Part shown: positions 35,592-44,681 of the stretch, piece after piece
Layout of the letters: each line of letters starts with the position of its first letter
Position numbering within the stretch: the first letter of the stretch is position 1
Assembly (NCBI GenBank): GCA_019057865.1
Contig: JAHLWP010000003.1
Coordinates: forward strand, 148,192-212,191
Origin: Promethearchaeota archaeon
GTDB lineage: Archaea > Asgardarchaeota > Lokiarchaeia > Sigyniarchaeales > SOKP01
Direction: 5' to 3'
DNA length: 64,000 nt
Made by a program: the position numbers and the translations under genes
The notes under the pieces: generated by a model
Databases searched by the model: none
What the model was told of the DNA's origin: nothing
What the model saw: the letters and a program-made list of their open reading frames with translations, nothing else

Positions 35592-35960
35592 TTATAATTT
35601 AGAAATTGAAATCAAATTACGTTTAAGTAGGCCTAATGAGGCTTTACCATCAAGGCCAGCTAGAGCAATTAATGCATTTTTATCTGAACCACCCACTAAA
35701 ACAGCAAAGCCATTCTCAAACTCGATAGTTGTAGTTTTTAAACCCCCTTTTCCAATGTCGCTTCCTAAATTATTAGAATCCTTGATAATTGCGGCACACG
35801 CCTTTGCAATTTTCCCATGGTCCATTTCAGTTATGGTCTGACCAACTATTACTTTCCCTTGTGAATCAGCAGCAATCAAACCTTCACACTCAGGAACTAT
35901 ATCCATTAATTCTGCTAATTTTTTTTCAAGTTCTTTTTTATTCATAAAAATACTGCTCAT
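35592..35960 (-). CDS. Roadblock/LC7 domain protein
   Basis: The 122-residue protein is a Roadblock/LC7 fold: a helix (KKELEKKLAELMDIVPE), strand CEGLIAADSQGKVIVG, helix HGKIAKACAAIIKDSNNLG and the C-terminal strands TTTIEFENGFAVLVGG and long helix. The fold is shared by MglB, dynein LC7 and Ragulator subunits, and in Asgard archaea it is often linked to small GTPases. Start is ATG at 35960, or ATG 35945. A palindrome overlaps the upstream TATA box. It is the first of two Roadblock genes on this strand, about 150 bases apart. Confidence 0.88.
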   Translation of the reverse strand: MSSIFMNKKELEKKLAELMDIVPECEGLIAADSQGKVIVGQTITEMDHGKIAKACAAIIKDSNNLGSDIGKGGLKTTTIEFENGFAVLVGGSDKNALIALAGLDGKASLGLLKRNLISISKL

Positions 35961-36010
35961 ATAAAATAATTTTTATCGTCTTTAATTCTGAAATAAGTTA
36001 CTTTGATTGG

Positions 36011-36038
36011 TTAAGATATTATCTTAAATATATATATA
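36011..36038 (-). promoter_or_regulatory. Palindrome overlapping the TATA box of a Roadblock gene
   Basis: TTAAGATA at 36011-36018, a central T, and TATCTTAA at 36020-36027 form a perfect inverted repeat. A TATA-like ATTATATATATTTA (minus strand, about 36025-36038) adjoins it. Both lie about 50-80 bases before the ATG at 35960. A repressor bound here would block the core promoter. Confidence 0.45.
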
Positions 36039-36106
36039 ATTTAAAGAAATTTAAACTTATCAAATATATAAAAAAGGAAAATTGAAAAATTTACACTTTA
36101 TAAAAT

Positions 36107-36385
36107 TTATTTTAAAATAATTAAAATTAGGTTCTCCTCTAACGCCACCATAGTTTCTTGTGATTTCCCACCTGTAGCCGTCTCTAATCGTATGAATTTC
36201 AATGTCCCCTCTTTTAATGCTTCAACAACTTGCTTTCCTTTCCCAATGAGTGATGTAACATAAGCAGCTACTTCTTCACTTATTTCTATATCCATATTCG
36301 AATCTATCGGCAAGCCCGATGAATCACATATAATTACTCCCCTAACACCTTCGCGTTCCTCGAAGCGTCGGATGATTGACTTCAC
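36107..36385 (-). CDS. Roadblock/LC7 domain protein (second)
   Basis: The 92-residue product reads as Roadblock/MglB: helix SIIRRFEEREGVRGVII, CDSSGLPIDSNMDI, helix EEVAAYVTSLIGKGKQVVE, then FIRLETATGG and MVALEENLILIIL. The start taken is GTG 36385. The frame is open for about 25 more codons upstream (RIYLEGVVEIINRAEV) without ATG, GTG or TTG, so the first helix may be longer if a non-canonical start such as ATT is used. It lies in the same direction as the Roadblock gene at 35592. Confidence 0.85.
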   Translation of the reverse strand: MKSIIRRFEEREGVRGVIICDSSGLPIDSNMDIEISEEVAAYVTSLIGKGKQVVEALKEGTLKFIRLETATGGKSQETMVALEENLILIILK

Positions 36386-36522
36386 TTCAGCACGATTTAT
36401 AATCTCAACTACACCTTCAAGATATATTCTAATTTTTAATATTATAATAGATTTAATATTTTTAAAAATTTATATTAAAGATATTCTTTTTTGAATAAGA
36501 CTTAATATTTTTATAAATTAAA

Positions 36523-36966
36523 ATGGAAAAAATTGAAGCTTTATATATAATAAATGGGGAAAGTCAACTTATCTTTTCTTATGAAAGCCTTAATGAACGA
36601 TCTGATGACTTTGATTATTCAAATATCTCTCGATTTTTTTCTGTAATCAAAACTTTTGCTTTAAAGATTGGGAAAAAAGAGGCTAAAATAATTGAACTTG
36701 GAAATAGTAAGATATTCAAAACTTTGGATGATGAATATAAGATTGAAGTTATTTTAAAATGTGATAAAAACATAAAAGAAAAAAAGGCTTCAATCAATTT
36801 AAAAAAAATTCTAAATTTATTTATTAACTTATTTATTGGGTATTTTAATTCATCTTTGCGAACAAAAAAAGAAAGAATGGAATTTTTCATAAAAGAAATA
36901 TCTTTTATATTTGGAGGAAGCGGAAAGGTGAATTACTTTTTAGAAAATATTAAAATTTTTACTTGA
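36523..36966 (+). CDS. Longin-like protein, unknown partner
   Basis: The 147-residue product begins MEKIEALYIINGESQLIFSY, followed by a strand and a helix RFFSVIKTFALKIG and strands IELGNSKIFKTL and EYKIEVILKCD with a long C-terminal helix. This strand-helix order matches longin/profilin-like domains, which are frequent in Asgard archaea and work with small GTPases. It sits 140 bases from the Roadblock gene on the opposite strand. The assignment rests on pattern only. Confidence 0.5.
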   Translation: MEKIEALYIINGESQLIFSYESLNERSDDFDYSNISRFFSVIKTFALKIGKKEAKIIELGNSKIFKTLDDEYKIEVILKCDKNIKEKKASINLKKILNLFINLFIGYFNSSLRTKKERMEFFIKEISFIFGGSGKVNYFLENIKIFT

Positions 36967-36979
36967 ATAGAACTTTAGC

Positions 36980-37612
36980 TTATAAAAAGAATTGTTTAAA
37001 AGAATTACTTGCTCGTTCTTCTCCTATTGTAGATAACCCCATATGACCTGGACACATAAGAAAATTATCTGTAAGTTCTGGATTATACATAATTTTGTGT
37101 TTAATTGATTCAAATAAAAGATTTTGATTTCCGCCACGAAGATCTGACCTCCCTACACTCCTTCTGAAAATTAAATCTCCTGAAAATAGTATTCCATCAA
37201 TTTCTTGACCATTAAATTCTTTAACATCTTTTGAATAGAAACATAATCCACCAGGTGAATGTCCCGGGGTCTCTAATATATTGATTAAAATGTCCCCTAC
37301 TTTTAGAGTATCTCCTTGCTTTAACCACTTATTTGCTTGTCTTTGAGTATATATCCCCGATTCATATTCTTTCTTATTGTACATTAGTGGAATTTTATGA
37401 TATCTTAAAACTTTACCTATTTTCATTGAATGATCGAAGTGTCCGTGTGTTAATAAGACAGCTATAGGTTTTGCATTCAAATTCTCTATTGTATTAATTA
37501 TTGTGGTTGTATCATCAGCTGGATCAATAATTACTATTTCTCTTGTAATTTCTGAACCAAAAATATAGCAGTTTGTTTCAAGCGGACCAACAACAAGCCT
37601 TTTAAATATCAA
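36980..37612 (-). CDS. Metallo-beta-lactamase-fold hydrolase, glyoxalase II-like
   Basis: The 210-residue protein has the MBL metal motifs: LLTHGHFDHS (HxHxDH), ETPGHSPGGL, FSGDLIFRRSVGRSDLRGG (Asp ligand) and CPGHMGL. It begins RLVVGPLETNCYIFG, typical of glyoxalase II-like thioesterases and related hydrolases. The family hydrolyses thioesters such as lactoylglutathione, but archaeal members act on other thiol esters. It is cytosolic and begins with ATG. The last residues overlap nothing; the longin-like gene ends 13 bases away on the other strand. Confidence 0.9.
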   Translation of the reverse strand: MIFKRLVVGPLETNCYIFGSEITREIVIIDPADDTTTIINTIENLNAKPIAVLLTHGHFDHSMKIGKVLRYHKIPLMYNKKEYESGIYTQRQANKWLKQGDTLKVGDILINILETPGHSPGGLCFYSKDVKEFNGQEIDGILFSGDLIFRRSVGRSDLRGGNQNLLFESIKHKIMYNPELTDNFLMCPGHMGLSTIGEERASNSFKQFFL

Positions 37613-37716
37613 TATCTTTATATCCTTTAACCTGAGAATTTATTTTTTGAATTGAAAAGAAAAAATGAAAAAGTTTTTAATTTAATTATTGATAATTACC
37701 AGTTTTAAGATTTTCA

Positions 37717-38004
37717 CTAGTTGCTTTTAATCAAATCACTGATTTCATGTAATTTCTTATAAACCTCTAAGCCTTTCTTTGTAAGTTTTATGTATTTTAC
37801 TTTATTATTCTGTTCAATTTCAATAAGACCTTTTTTGATTAGGTCTTCTTTCACTCTAAAGAATGAATTATAGTACGAGAATTTGTTCAGCTCATTATAA
37901 AATGTGTGCTTATCTACTTTATGGTCTTTAGATTGCATTAGGACTTGGAAAGTGTCCCTGAAACCTTTCTTTTTAAGGAAAAAAATCAAATCTTGAAAAG
38001 TCAA
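37717..38004 (-). CDS. Winged-helix DNA-binding protein, PadR/MarR-like
   Basis: The 95-residue product is a winged helix: FQDLIFFLKKKGFRDTFQVL, then helix DKHTFYNELNKFSYYNSFFRV, KEDLIKKGLIEIEQNNKVKY and the wing strand IKLTKKGLEVYKKL. It starts with TTG at 38004. PadR and related regulators are dimers of this size. The target is not visible; the 265 bases between this gene and the radical-SAM gene hold nothing clearly recognisable beyond AT-rich promoter sequence. Confidence 0.7.
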   Translation of the reverse strand: MTFQDLIFFLKKKGFRDTFQVLMQSKDHKVDKHTFYNELNKFSYYNSFFRVKEDLIKKGLIEIEQNNKVKYIKLTKKGLEVYKKLHEISDLIKSN

Positions 38005-38270
38005 TTCTTCTATACCTAATTAAATAATTAAATTTATACTAAATTGTAATTAGAAAAAATTATGAATATTAAAAAAGCTTTTGATTATTTTTAAAAAATA
38101 TTATCAGTATTGATCAAAAGAATTTATTAATTTAAATACAAAGATTGTATCTTAGTCGAAATTTATTGAAATGATTTTAAAAATACCTTTCACTGAATTT
38201 ATTTAAATGACTAAAAATATCACTAATTTTATAAAAATTATAATTTTATTTAAAAGGTTTATTAGAATTT

Positions 38271-39035
38271 ATGAGAATTGGAGGAATTATTGATATAAGT
38301 ACTAAGGACATTCCTAATAGATCTTCAATGGTAATTTTTACAGTTGGTTGTAATTTGAGTTGTAGTTTTTGTCATAATAAATACCTATTACAACCAAATG
38401 TAGGAAAAGATATGGTAATTAATGAAGTGCTTAAACAAGTTAGGAGTAATCTATTAATTAGTGGGGTTAGTATTAGTGGAGGAGAACCCACACTTCAACA
38501 AGATTTGATAGATTTATGTAGAGAAATTAGAAAAATTGGTAAGTATTTAAGTTTAGATACAAACGGGACTACACCTCATATTATTAAAAAATTACTCCCA
38601 TATATTAATAGAATTGCTTTAGATTTAAAAGGACCATTAAAAAAAGAACGATATAAAGAAATTACTGGTGGAAATATCGATCCCAACCTAATAATTGAAA
38701 CATTTAATCTTGTAAATAAACAAAAAGATATTGATCTTGAAATTAGAACAACATATGTGGAAAACTTAATTGTGCCAGATGATATTCATGAAATAATTGC
38801 TTTTCTTAAAAAAAATGAATTTAATGGAATCTTTGTACTTCAACAGTATCAATATTCTGATGGTGTAGGTGAAGGTTTAAAAAATAATTTTCAAAAACCT
38901 GAACATTTATTTTTACTCAATATTCTTAATCCATATAAAGATGTAAAACTACCATTTAAAATATTCCTAAGAGATGAAATTGTAGGATATTCTAATATAA
39001 ATAAATTATTTGAACTAACTCTTGATGAATTATAA
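38271..39035 (+). CDS. Radical-SAM activating enzyme, NrdG/glycyl-radical activase type
   Basis: The 254-residue protein has the radical-SAM motif GCNLSCSFCHN (CxxxCxxC), SISGGEPTL for SAM binding and DTNGTT, with RIALDLKGPL typical of activases. It begins MRIGGIIDISTKDIPNRSSM, matching anaerobic ribonucleotide-reductase activating proteins of the NrdG2 kind. It generates a glycyl radical on a partner. No class III reductase is in the window; the glycyl radical enzyme at 45616 is a candidate partner. The next gene starts at the base after its TAA, so they are one operon. Confidence 0.85.
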   Translation: MRIGGIIDISTKDIPNRSSMVIFTVGCNLSCSFCHNKYLLQPNVGKDMVINEVLKQVRSNLLISGVSISGGEPTLQQDLIDLCREIRKIGKYLSLDTNGTTPHIIKKLLPYINRIALDLKGPLKKERYKEITGGNIDPNLIIETFNLVNKQKDIDLEIRTTYVENLIVPDDIHEIIAFLKKNEFNGIFVLQQYQYSDGVGEGLKNNFQKPEHLFLLNILNPYKDVKLPFKIFLRDEIVGYSNINKLFELTLDEL

Positions 39036-40184
39036 ATGAATGAAAAAGAAATTTTAGACGTAATACAATCCTGTATTGATTGTAAATCATGCAAGGATTC
39101 ATGTGATACTTATTCTGTCACTCAAGAAGAATTAAAATCCCCAAATGGACGAATAAAAATCTCTGAAAAAGTCTTTAAAAATGAAGATATTTCTAAAGAA
39201 GAACGAATTGGATTATACACGTGTACTTTATGTGGAATGTGTGATCGAGTTTGTCAGCAAAATATCCCTATCGCAGATATTATTCATTCAGCTAAAATGA
39301 AATTAGTAGAACAAGGTAAAGCACCTTTAGATATTCATAATAAAATTATTAAGGGAATTATTGAAAAAGATAATAGTGTTAATGGAGATCCTGAAAAGCG
39401 GTTAGATTGGATTCCAGATATATATCGTGATGCTGAGCTCTTTGAAAAAAAAAAATCTGATACATTATTATTCTTAGGATGTATGTCTTCTTTTCGAGTA
39501 AAAGAAAGTGCTAGTGCTTCATATGTACTTCTGAAAGAAGGAAATTATGATTTCAAAATTTTAGAAAAAGAACCTTGTTGTGGTGAGTATATCTATTCTG
39601 CTGGAAATCTTCATTTAGCTAAAAAATTATTCAAAGAAAATGTTGAGCTTTTTAAACAGATTGGAATAAAAAATATAATTGTTACCTGTGGCGGATGCTT
39701 ATATGCGTTTGATAAAGTATATCGAAAATATTTCAAAGATTTTAATATTGAAGTAAAACACATAATTGAGGTTATCTATGAATTAGAGAAAAATGGGAAA
39801 ATAATATTAAATTCTATTAATAAATCAATAACTTACCATGATCCTTGTAGGCTTGGTAGAAAATATTTAAATGGTCCCCTTTATAATGAGCCTAGAGAAT
39901 TGTTAAAGAAATGTGGAATAAAAGTTAAAGAATTGATCGAGGAACATGACCATTGTCCGTGTTGCGGATCGGGTTCCGGAATTAGAGGTGTTGATAGCAG
40001 TATTTGCATAAAAATCGGCAACCAATTGTTTAACAATATAGAAACTAAGGAGATAGCATCCTCTTGTCCTTTATGTGTTTTTAATTTTAGATATGTAAAT
40101 TATAAGACTGAAGCAGGTAAAGAATGTAAATATATTACAGATTTTTTACTTGAAGCTCTAAAAAAAAATAATAATTCGAATTAA
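39036..40184 (+). CDS. Fe-S oxidoreductase with two CCG domains (GlpC/HdrD-like)
   Basis: The 382-residue protein has two 4Fe-4S ferredoxin motifs (CIDCKSCKDSC and CTLCGMCDRVC), then two CCG domains: CCGEYIYSAGN...TCGGC and CPCCGSGSGIRG...CPLC. This layout is shared by HdrD, GlpC and lactate-oxidase Fe-S subunits, which move electrons between flavoproteins, quinones or thiols. There is no membrane segment. It starts with ATG immediately after the activase gene (TAA, then ATG), which suggests it supplies or takes electrons in the same process. Confidence 0.9.
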   Translation: MNEKEILDVIQSCIDCKSCKDSCDTYSVTQEELKSPNGRIKISEKVFKNEDISKEERIGLYTCTLCGMCDRVCQQNIPIADIIHSAKMKLVEQGKAPLDIHNKIIKGIIEKDNSVNGDPEKRLDWIPDIYRDAELFEKKKSDTLLFLGCMSSFRVKESASASYVLLKEGNYDFKILEKEPCCGEYIYSAGNLHLAKKLFKENVELFKQIGIKNIIVTCGGCLYAFDKVYRKYFKDFNIEVKHIIEVIYELEKNGKIILNSINKSITYHDPCRLGRKYLNGPLYNEPRELLKKCGIKVKELIEEHDHCPCCGSGSGIRGVDSSICIKIGNQLFNNIETKEIASSCPLCVFNFRYVNYKTEAGKECKYITDFLLEALKKNNNSN

Positions 40185-41536
40185 CTCTTTATTTTTCCTA
40201 TTGATTTAGTATCTATTTTTGATTTCATAGCATAGAAAACAACGATTCCACAGATTATAATGATTATCTGAATAAGAATAACATACCAATTAAAAGTGAA
40301 TAATAAAGCAATGCAAATAATTGATCCTAATAAAGCGATTACTGGAAATCCTTTAATACTCGGTTTTAATTTAAAAGGTCTTTCTATATCTGGTTTCTTT
40401 TTTCTTAAAGCAAGTAAGCTTATATTAACCAAGATAAAATTAATAAGCACACCAAAAACAGTTGCGTGAGCAACTACTGAAATATCCCCAAATAAGATCG
40501 GAATTAATGTAAAGCACATGGTTAGCACTACTGCAGTTGTCGGAGTTCTAAATTCTGGTGAGATTTTACTTAATTTTTCTGGTAGTGCTTTATCTCTAGC
40601 CATACCATACATCATACGAGAAGTTACGATTAACATTATAAGAACCGTATTTGCAGTGGCAAATAATGCAATAAAAGACATGATTATTCCACCTCCTGGT
40701 CCTAAAACTTCTGCAGCGACTTCATTTAAAGGAGCATCAGAATCTGCAATGTCACCATATGGTAATATACTGATTACTGAAATAGCAGTAATGCAGTAGA
40801 GAATAGTAGTGATAATAATCGAATAAATTATGGCTTTAGGTATATTCTTTTGAGGTTCTTTAACTTCCTCCGCGATATTAGCAATATCTTCAAAACCTAT
40901 GTATGCAAAAAAGATTAAAGCAACTGAAGACAATATAGCTGCAAAAGATGCTCCTGAGGGAAGTACAAAATAATTTGGTTCACGTTTTCCAAAGAACCCA
41001 AGGATAATAATAATAATTAAACCTGACACTTCGATTAATGTAAATATGATATTAGTTCTAGTGGATGTCTTGATACCAAGTGAATTTATAATACTGAGGG
41101 CTATAACAAGTAAAATGCTATAACTTATAATAACAAATATTGAAGGTACATTGATTAAATCGGCTAGATAACCTCCAAAAGCTAGAGCAACAGTAGCCGC
41201 GGATAATATCCCTGAAAAAATAATTATCCATCCTAATATAAACGACAGACTCCTTTTCTTGAATGCTTCCTCTGTATAAACAAATTCCGCAGCACTTTTA
41301 GGGAACATTGCAGAAAGTTCGGCATATGATAATCCTGTTAAAGCTCCAGTAATAGAAGCTAATACGAACGCTAGCCATGATAGATTTCCTGTTTTTCCCA
41401 AAACTTCACCTATTAACGCATATATCCCTGCACCTAATATATTTCCTACACCATATACAGTAAGTGCAAATAAGGAAACTCTGCGCTTTAGTTTTGGACT
41501 TTTTTTAGGTTCTTCCATGATTACTCTCTTTTTCAA
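40181..41536 (-). CDS. APC-superfamily amino-acid permease
   Basis: The 451-residue protein has about 12 membrane helices and the APC motif SLFALTVYGVGNILGAGIYA near the N-terminus, with FIALFATANTVLIMLI and the conserved FAYIGFEDIANIAEEV. The family imports amino acids or exchanges them. Its stop overlaps the stop of the preceding convergent gene by 4 bases. Start is ATG at 41536. The substrate, an amino acid or polyamine, cannot be chosen from sequence. Confidence 0.9.
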   Translation of the reverse strand: MKKRVIMEEPKKSPKLKRRVSLFALTVYGVGNILGAGIYALIGEVLGKTGNLSWLAFVLASITGALTGLSYAELSAMFPKSAAEFVYTEEAFKKRSLSFILGWIIIFSGILSAATVALAFGGYLADLINVPSIFVIISYSILLVIALSIINSLGIKTSTRTNIIFTLIEVSGLIIIIILGFFGKREPNYFVLPSGASFAAILSSVALIFFAYIGFEDIANIAEEVKEPQKNIPKAIIYSIIITTILYCITAISVISILPYGDIADSDAPLNEVAAEVLGPGGGIIMSFIALFATANTVLIMLIVTSRMMYGMARDKALPEKLSKISPEFRTPTTAVVLTMCFTLIPILFGDISVVAHATVFGVLINFILVNISLLALRKKKPDIERPFKLKPSIKGFPVIALLGSIICIALLFTFNWYVILIQIIIIICGIVVFYAMKSKIDTKSIGKIKS

Positions 41537-41617
41537 TATGAATAATTATATTTTCAATTTTATAAAAACTATATAGGAAAATTTCAAAATCAGATTTGAA
41601 TTATTTAGTACTTCTGA

Positions 41618-42133
41618 TTATTTTAATTTCTCAAGTCTTACTATGCATGGTTGTTGGCTATGTTTATGTTTTTTCACTTGTTGTAATCTAAATTCTCTTC
41701 TTTTTTTAGCCTCTTCATATCTGCGGCGATCATCTTCTGTTTCTGGGATAATTTGTGGAATTTTAACCGGTTTATCATTCTCGTCTAGAGCAACAAAGCT
41801 AAGGTATGCTGAACCAACATGCGTGTGTGTTCCAGTTCTTAAACATTCTGCTTCAATTCTTACTCCGATTTCCATAGATGTATTTGCAACATAATTTATT
41901 GATGCTTTAGCAAAAACTAAATTCCCAACATAAACTGGAGATATAAAATCCATTCGATCAACTGAAGCCGTGACACAATTACGATGAGTATGCCTTGCTG
42001 CTACTATAGCTCCTGCTTGATCAACCAATTTTAAGATATATCCTCCATGAACATTACCCGTAGCATTAGAGTGTTCTGGCATCATTACTTGAGTAAGTTC
42101 AATTTTAGATTCTGATACTTTTTTTGCTTCCAA
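41618..42133 (-). CDS. Hotdog-fold acyl-CoA thioesterase
   Basis: The 171-residue product matches the YciA/ACOT hotdog family: PEHSNATGNVHGGYILKLVD (catalytic Asn/His/Asp region), CVTASVDRMDFISPVYVGN and a C-terminal basic tail. The enzymes hydrolyse acyl-CoAs. It fits the acyl-CoA dehydrogenase, crotonase and permease genes of this window, although it is monocistronic here. Start is ATG at 42133. Confidence 0.9.
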   Translation of the reverse strand: MEAKKVSESKIELTQVMMPEHSNATGNVHGGYILKLVDQAGAIVAARHTHRNCVTASVDRMDFISPVYVGNLVFAKASINYVANTSMEIGVRIEAECLRTGTHTHVGSAYLSFVALDENDKPVKIPQIIPETEDDRRRYEEAKKRREFRLQQVKKHKHSQQPCIVRLEKLK

Positions 42134-42363
42134 TTTTAAATTACCTTTTGGAGTCTTTTTGATAAAAATACAAAAGTCTAGTATAATGATAAAAATTATT
42201 ATTTTAAATTATAATTCTTAATTTTTTTTAAACATTTTAAATTTATTTTCCTAACCAATAGTTTTATATTTAACGTCATTTTCTATAGATCATAAAATTC
42301 TGAATAAATATTCATTTTATAATATAATAAATAAAGAAAAAAGGATTTTCAGAGTGATAAGTT

Positions 42364-42873
42364 ATGCCAAGTTTTGAAGAAACTTATGAAGCAATTAAGG
42401 CAGATTGGAATGCTGGAGAGAAAAATTTTAATATAGAATGTGAGATGCTTTCTGAGGGTATGCAGGTAAATTGTATAATGGGCAATTCAGCAGGAGAACC
42501 TTTTGAATTGCTTATTGATGCTCCAGGCGGATTAAGTGGCTCAAATAAAGGTCCTTCTCCTTTATTAGTTATTTTATCATCAATTGGTGCTTGTATAATT
42601 GCTGTAACTAAATTTTGGGCCAAGATTATGGATATTAAAATTGAAGAAATGAAAGTGTTTTCACGTGGACATATCAATCTTGGTGCACTTTTTGGAATAG
42701 ATGATAGTAAACTTGCTGGATATGATAAACTTGAACCTGTAATAAGAATTAAAGCAGATGCTTCAGAAGATAAAATTAATGATCTTATGGATAAAGTCTT
42801 TAACCATTGTCCTGTTATTACAAATTTTGGTGGAGCATCAAAAATTACTCCTAAAGTTCAAATAAAAAAGTAA
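42364..42873 (+). CDS. OsmC/Ohr-family protein
   Basis: The 169-residue protein fits the OsmC fold: GPSPLLVILSSIGACIIAVT with Cys77, and FNHCPVI with Cys149 in the expected positions, giving the two redox-active thiols. OsmC/Ohr proteins reduce organic hydroperoxides in aerobes, but OsmC-like proteins also occur in anaerobes with other roles. The N-terminus has a helix MPSFEETYEAIKADWNAG not common to all members. Starts at ATG. Neighbouring genes are unrelated. Confidence 0.8.
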   Translation: MPSFEETYEAIKADWNAGEKNFNIECEMLSEGMQVNCIMGNSAGEPFELLIDAPGGLSGSNKGPSPLLVILSSIGACIIAVTKFWAKIMDIKIEEMKVFSRGHINLGALFGIDDSKLAGYDKLEPVIRIKADASEDKINDLMDKVFNHCPVITNFGGASKITPKVQIKK

Positions 42874-43043
42874 ATAAACTACTAATTATCTTTTTTTTTA
42901 TTAATTTTGAATTTATCATAACTGATTAGATCCCCAACCAAGGACGACTTTATATTTTACAGATATTGAAAATAAATTATTAATCAACAAATTATTATAT
43001 TTCTTAATTACATAACTCATTTTCTTATAAATAATTGCTATTT

Positions 43044-43673
43044 ATGCATAATTTTAAGTATATTATTTGGGATTTTGATGGCACATTATTTAATACTTAT
43101 CCACATATAGCTTCAGTAATAGTAGAAATCATGAAGAATAACTATAAAATTGATTTAAATTTGAAAGAAGTCCAAGGATGGTGTGAAATAGGCTTAAAAT
43201 TTTGTTTTAACAAAATCACCTCAGATTTCAAGATAAGTTTATCAGAATTTCAAGATTTGTTTAATAAAGGATATGGGGTAAATATAGAATCTCAGCAAAC
43301 TCCCTTTCCAAGAGCAGAAGAAATACTTAAATATATTCAAAAAAATGGTGGTAAGAACTTTATTGTCACTCATCGAGGGATTAAAACCTTATCTAAATTA
43401 CTAAGTTACTATATTATGGAAAAATATTTTGAAAAAATAATTACATATGAAGATGGTTTTCCAAACAAGCCAGATCCTGCATCTTTTTTATATGTAATTA
43501 ATGAAAATAAATTGCCAAGAGAGAAAGTTATATCAATTGGTGATAGAGAAATTGATATTCAAACTGCACGTGCGATTAATATTAAATCTTGCTTTTTCAA
43601 TCCTGAAGGAAAAATTCAAGAATTAGCGGATTTTAATATTAAAAATCTTATTGAGTTAAAAAAGATACTTTAA
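43044..43673 (+). CDS. HAD-superfamily phosphatase, phosphoglycolate phosphatase-like
   Basis: The protein has HAD motif I (YIIWDFDGTLFNTY, Asp nucleophile and Asp+2), motif II near IVTHRG, and motifs III and IV in NKPDPASFLYVI and ISIGDREIDIQTARAINI. The cap is helical (subclass I), as in Gph and beta-phosphoglucomutase. I prefer the ATG at 43044; an in-frame TTG lies at 43035. Substrate uncertain among small phosphate esters. Confidence 0.88.
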   Translation: MHNFKYIIWDFDGTLFNTYPHIASVIVEIMKNNYKIDLNLKEVQGWCEIGLKFCFNKITSDFKISLSEFQDLFNKGYGVNIESQQTPFPRAEEILKYIQKNGGKNFIVTHRGIKTLSKLLSYYIMEKYFEKIITYEDGFPNKPDPASFLYVINENKLPREKVISIGDREIDIQTARAINIKSCFFNPEGKIQELADFNIKNLIELKKIL

Positions 43674-43786
43674 TCTCACTAATCTCACTAAGATATTTCT
43701 ATAGCTTGATTTAACAATTTGATTTCAGTGCGAAAACTATTAGATTGTGTTGTTTTTAGAATTATATAAAATAAGAAAAAATTAAC

Positions 43787-44632
43787 TTATTTAAGAGAAT
43801 ATTTAGGGTCTCTTTTTTCAAAAAATGCGCTAGAGGCTTCATTCATATCCTTGGAGGAGAAAGTAATAACTTGTGAGCTATTCTCAAATTGAATAATTGT
43901 GTCTAGGCTAGGTGAATCAAGACTTAAATTAATAGCTTTCTTAGTCATACGTAATCCTATGGGGCTTTTCTTTAACATTTCTTCTGCTAATTCCATTGCA
44001 GCATCTAATAGTTTATCTTTTTCAACAAGTCTATTAACTAATCCTATTTCTTTTGCTTCTTTACCATTAACAGTTCTTCCTATATATAATATTTCTGCTG
44101 CTGTTGACATTCCTATCAAACGTGGTAAAAAGTAACTCGCTCCTATATCAGCTCCAGTAAGTCCGATATTAATCGGCGAATTAATAAATTGCGCTTCTTC
44201 ACTAACAATGCGTATATCTGCTGCTAAAATAAATGAAAGTCCACCACCTGCTGCTGGTCCTTGAATAAGTGCGATGATTGGTTGACTTATTTTTCGCATC
44301 TTTAAAATTATCTGAGATATCCTCCATTGATAGTAGATCTTTTTTTTAATAGGTTCTGTAACATCTAAGAAGTAATATTTTTTATAATTCTCTTGTATTT
44401 TTTTTGAATTTAAAATTAAGCCTTCTTGCAAATCTGTTCCTGCGCAGAATGCCCTTCCTGCTCCTTTTAAAATAATGACTCTACAATTTAAATTTACTAT
44501 CAACTGATCTAAAATTGAATGCAATTCCTCTTCCATTTGAAAACTAATCGCATTTAGCTTCTCCGGTCTATTTAAAGTTAAAATTCCTATACCATTTTCT
44601 TGTAATTCCCATTTAATTGTTTCGAAATTCAT
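43787..44632 (-). CDS. Crotonase-fold enzyme without the usual glutamate pair
   Basis: The 281-residue protein has the crotonase layout: RPEKLNAISFQMEEELH, the oxyanion loops AFCAGTDL and AAGGGLSFILAADIRI, and INIGLTGADIGASYFLPRLI. Enoyl-CoA hydratases carry two catalytic Glu; here the first site reads GGGLSF and the second NSPINIG, so both are missing. An Asp in GADIGASY sits near the MenB-like aspartate. Family crotonase is sure; reaction is not. Start is ATG at 44632. Confidence 0.85.
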   Translation of the reverse strand: MNFETIKWELQENGIGILTLNRPEKLNAISFQMEEELHSILDQLIVNLNCRVIILKGAGRAFCAGTDLQEGLILNSKKIQENYKKYYFLDVTEPIKKKIYYQWRISQIILKMRKISQPIIALIQGPAAGGGLSFILAADIRIVSEEAQFINSPINIGLTGADIGASYFLPRLIGMSTAAEILYIGRTVNGKEAKEIGLVNRLVEKDKLLDAAMELAEEMLKKSPIGLRMTKKAINLSLDSPSLDTIIQFENSSQVITFSSKDMNEASSAFFEKRDPKYSLK

Positions 44633-44681
44633 ATAATTTCACGAGTGGTGTATAAAATTTAGAAAATTAAAGAAATTTATA

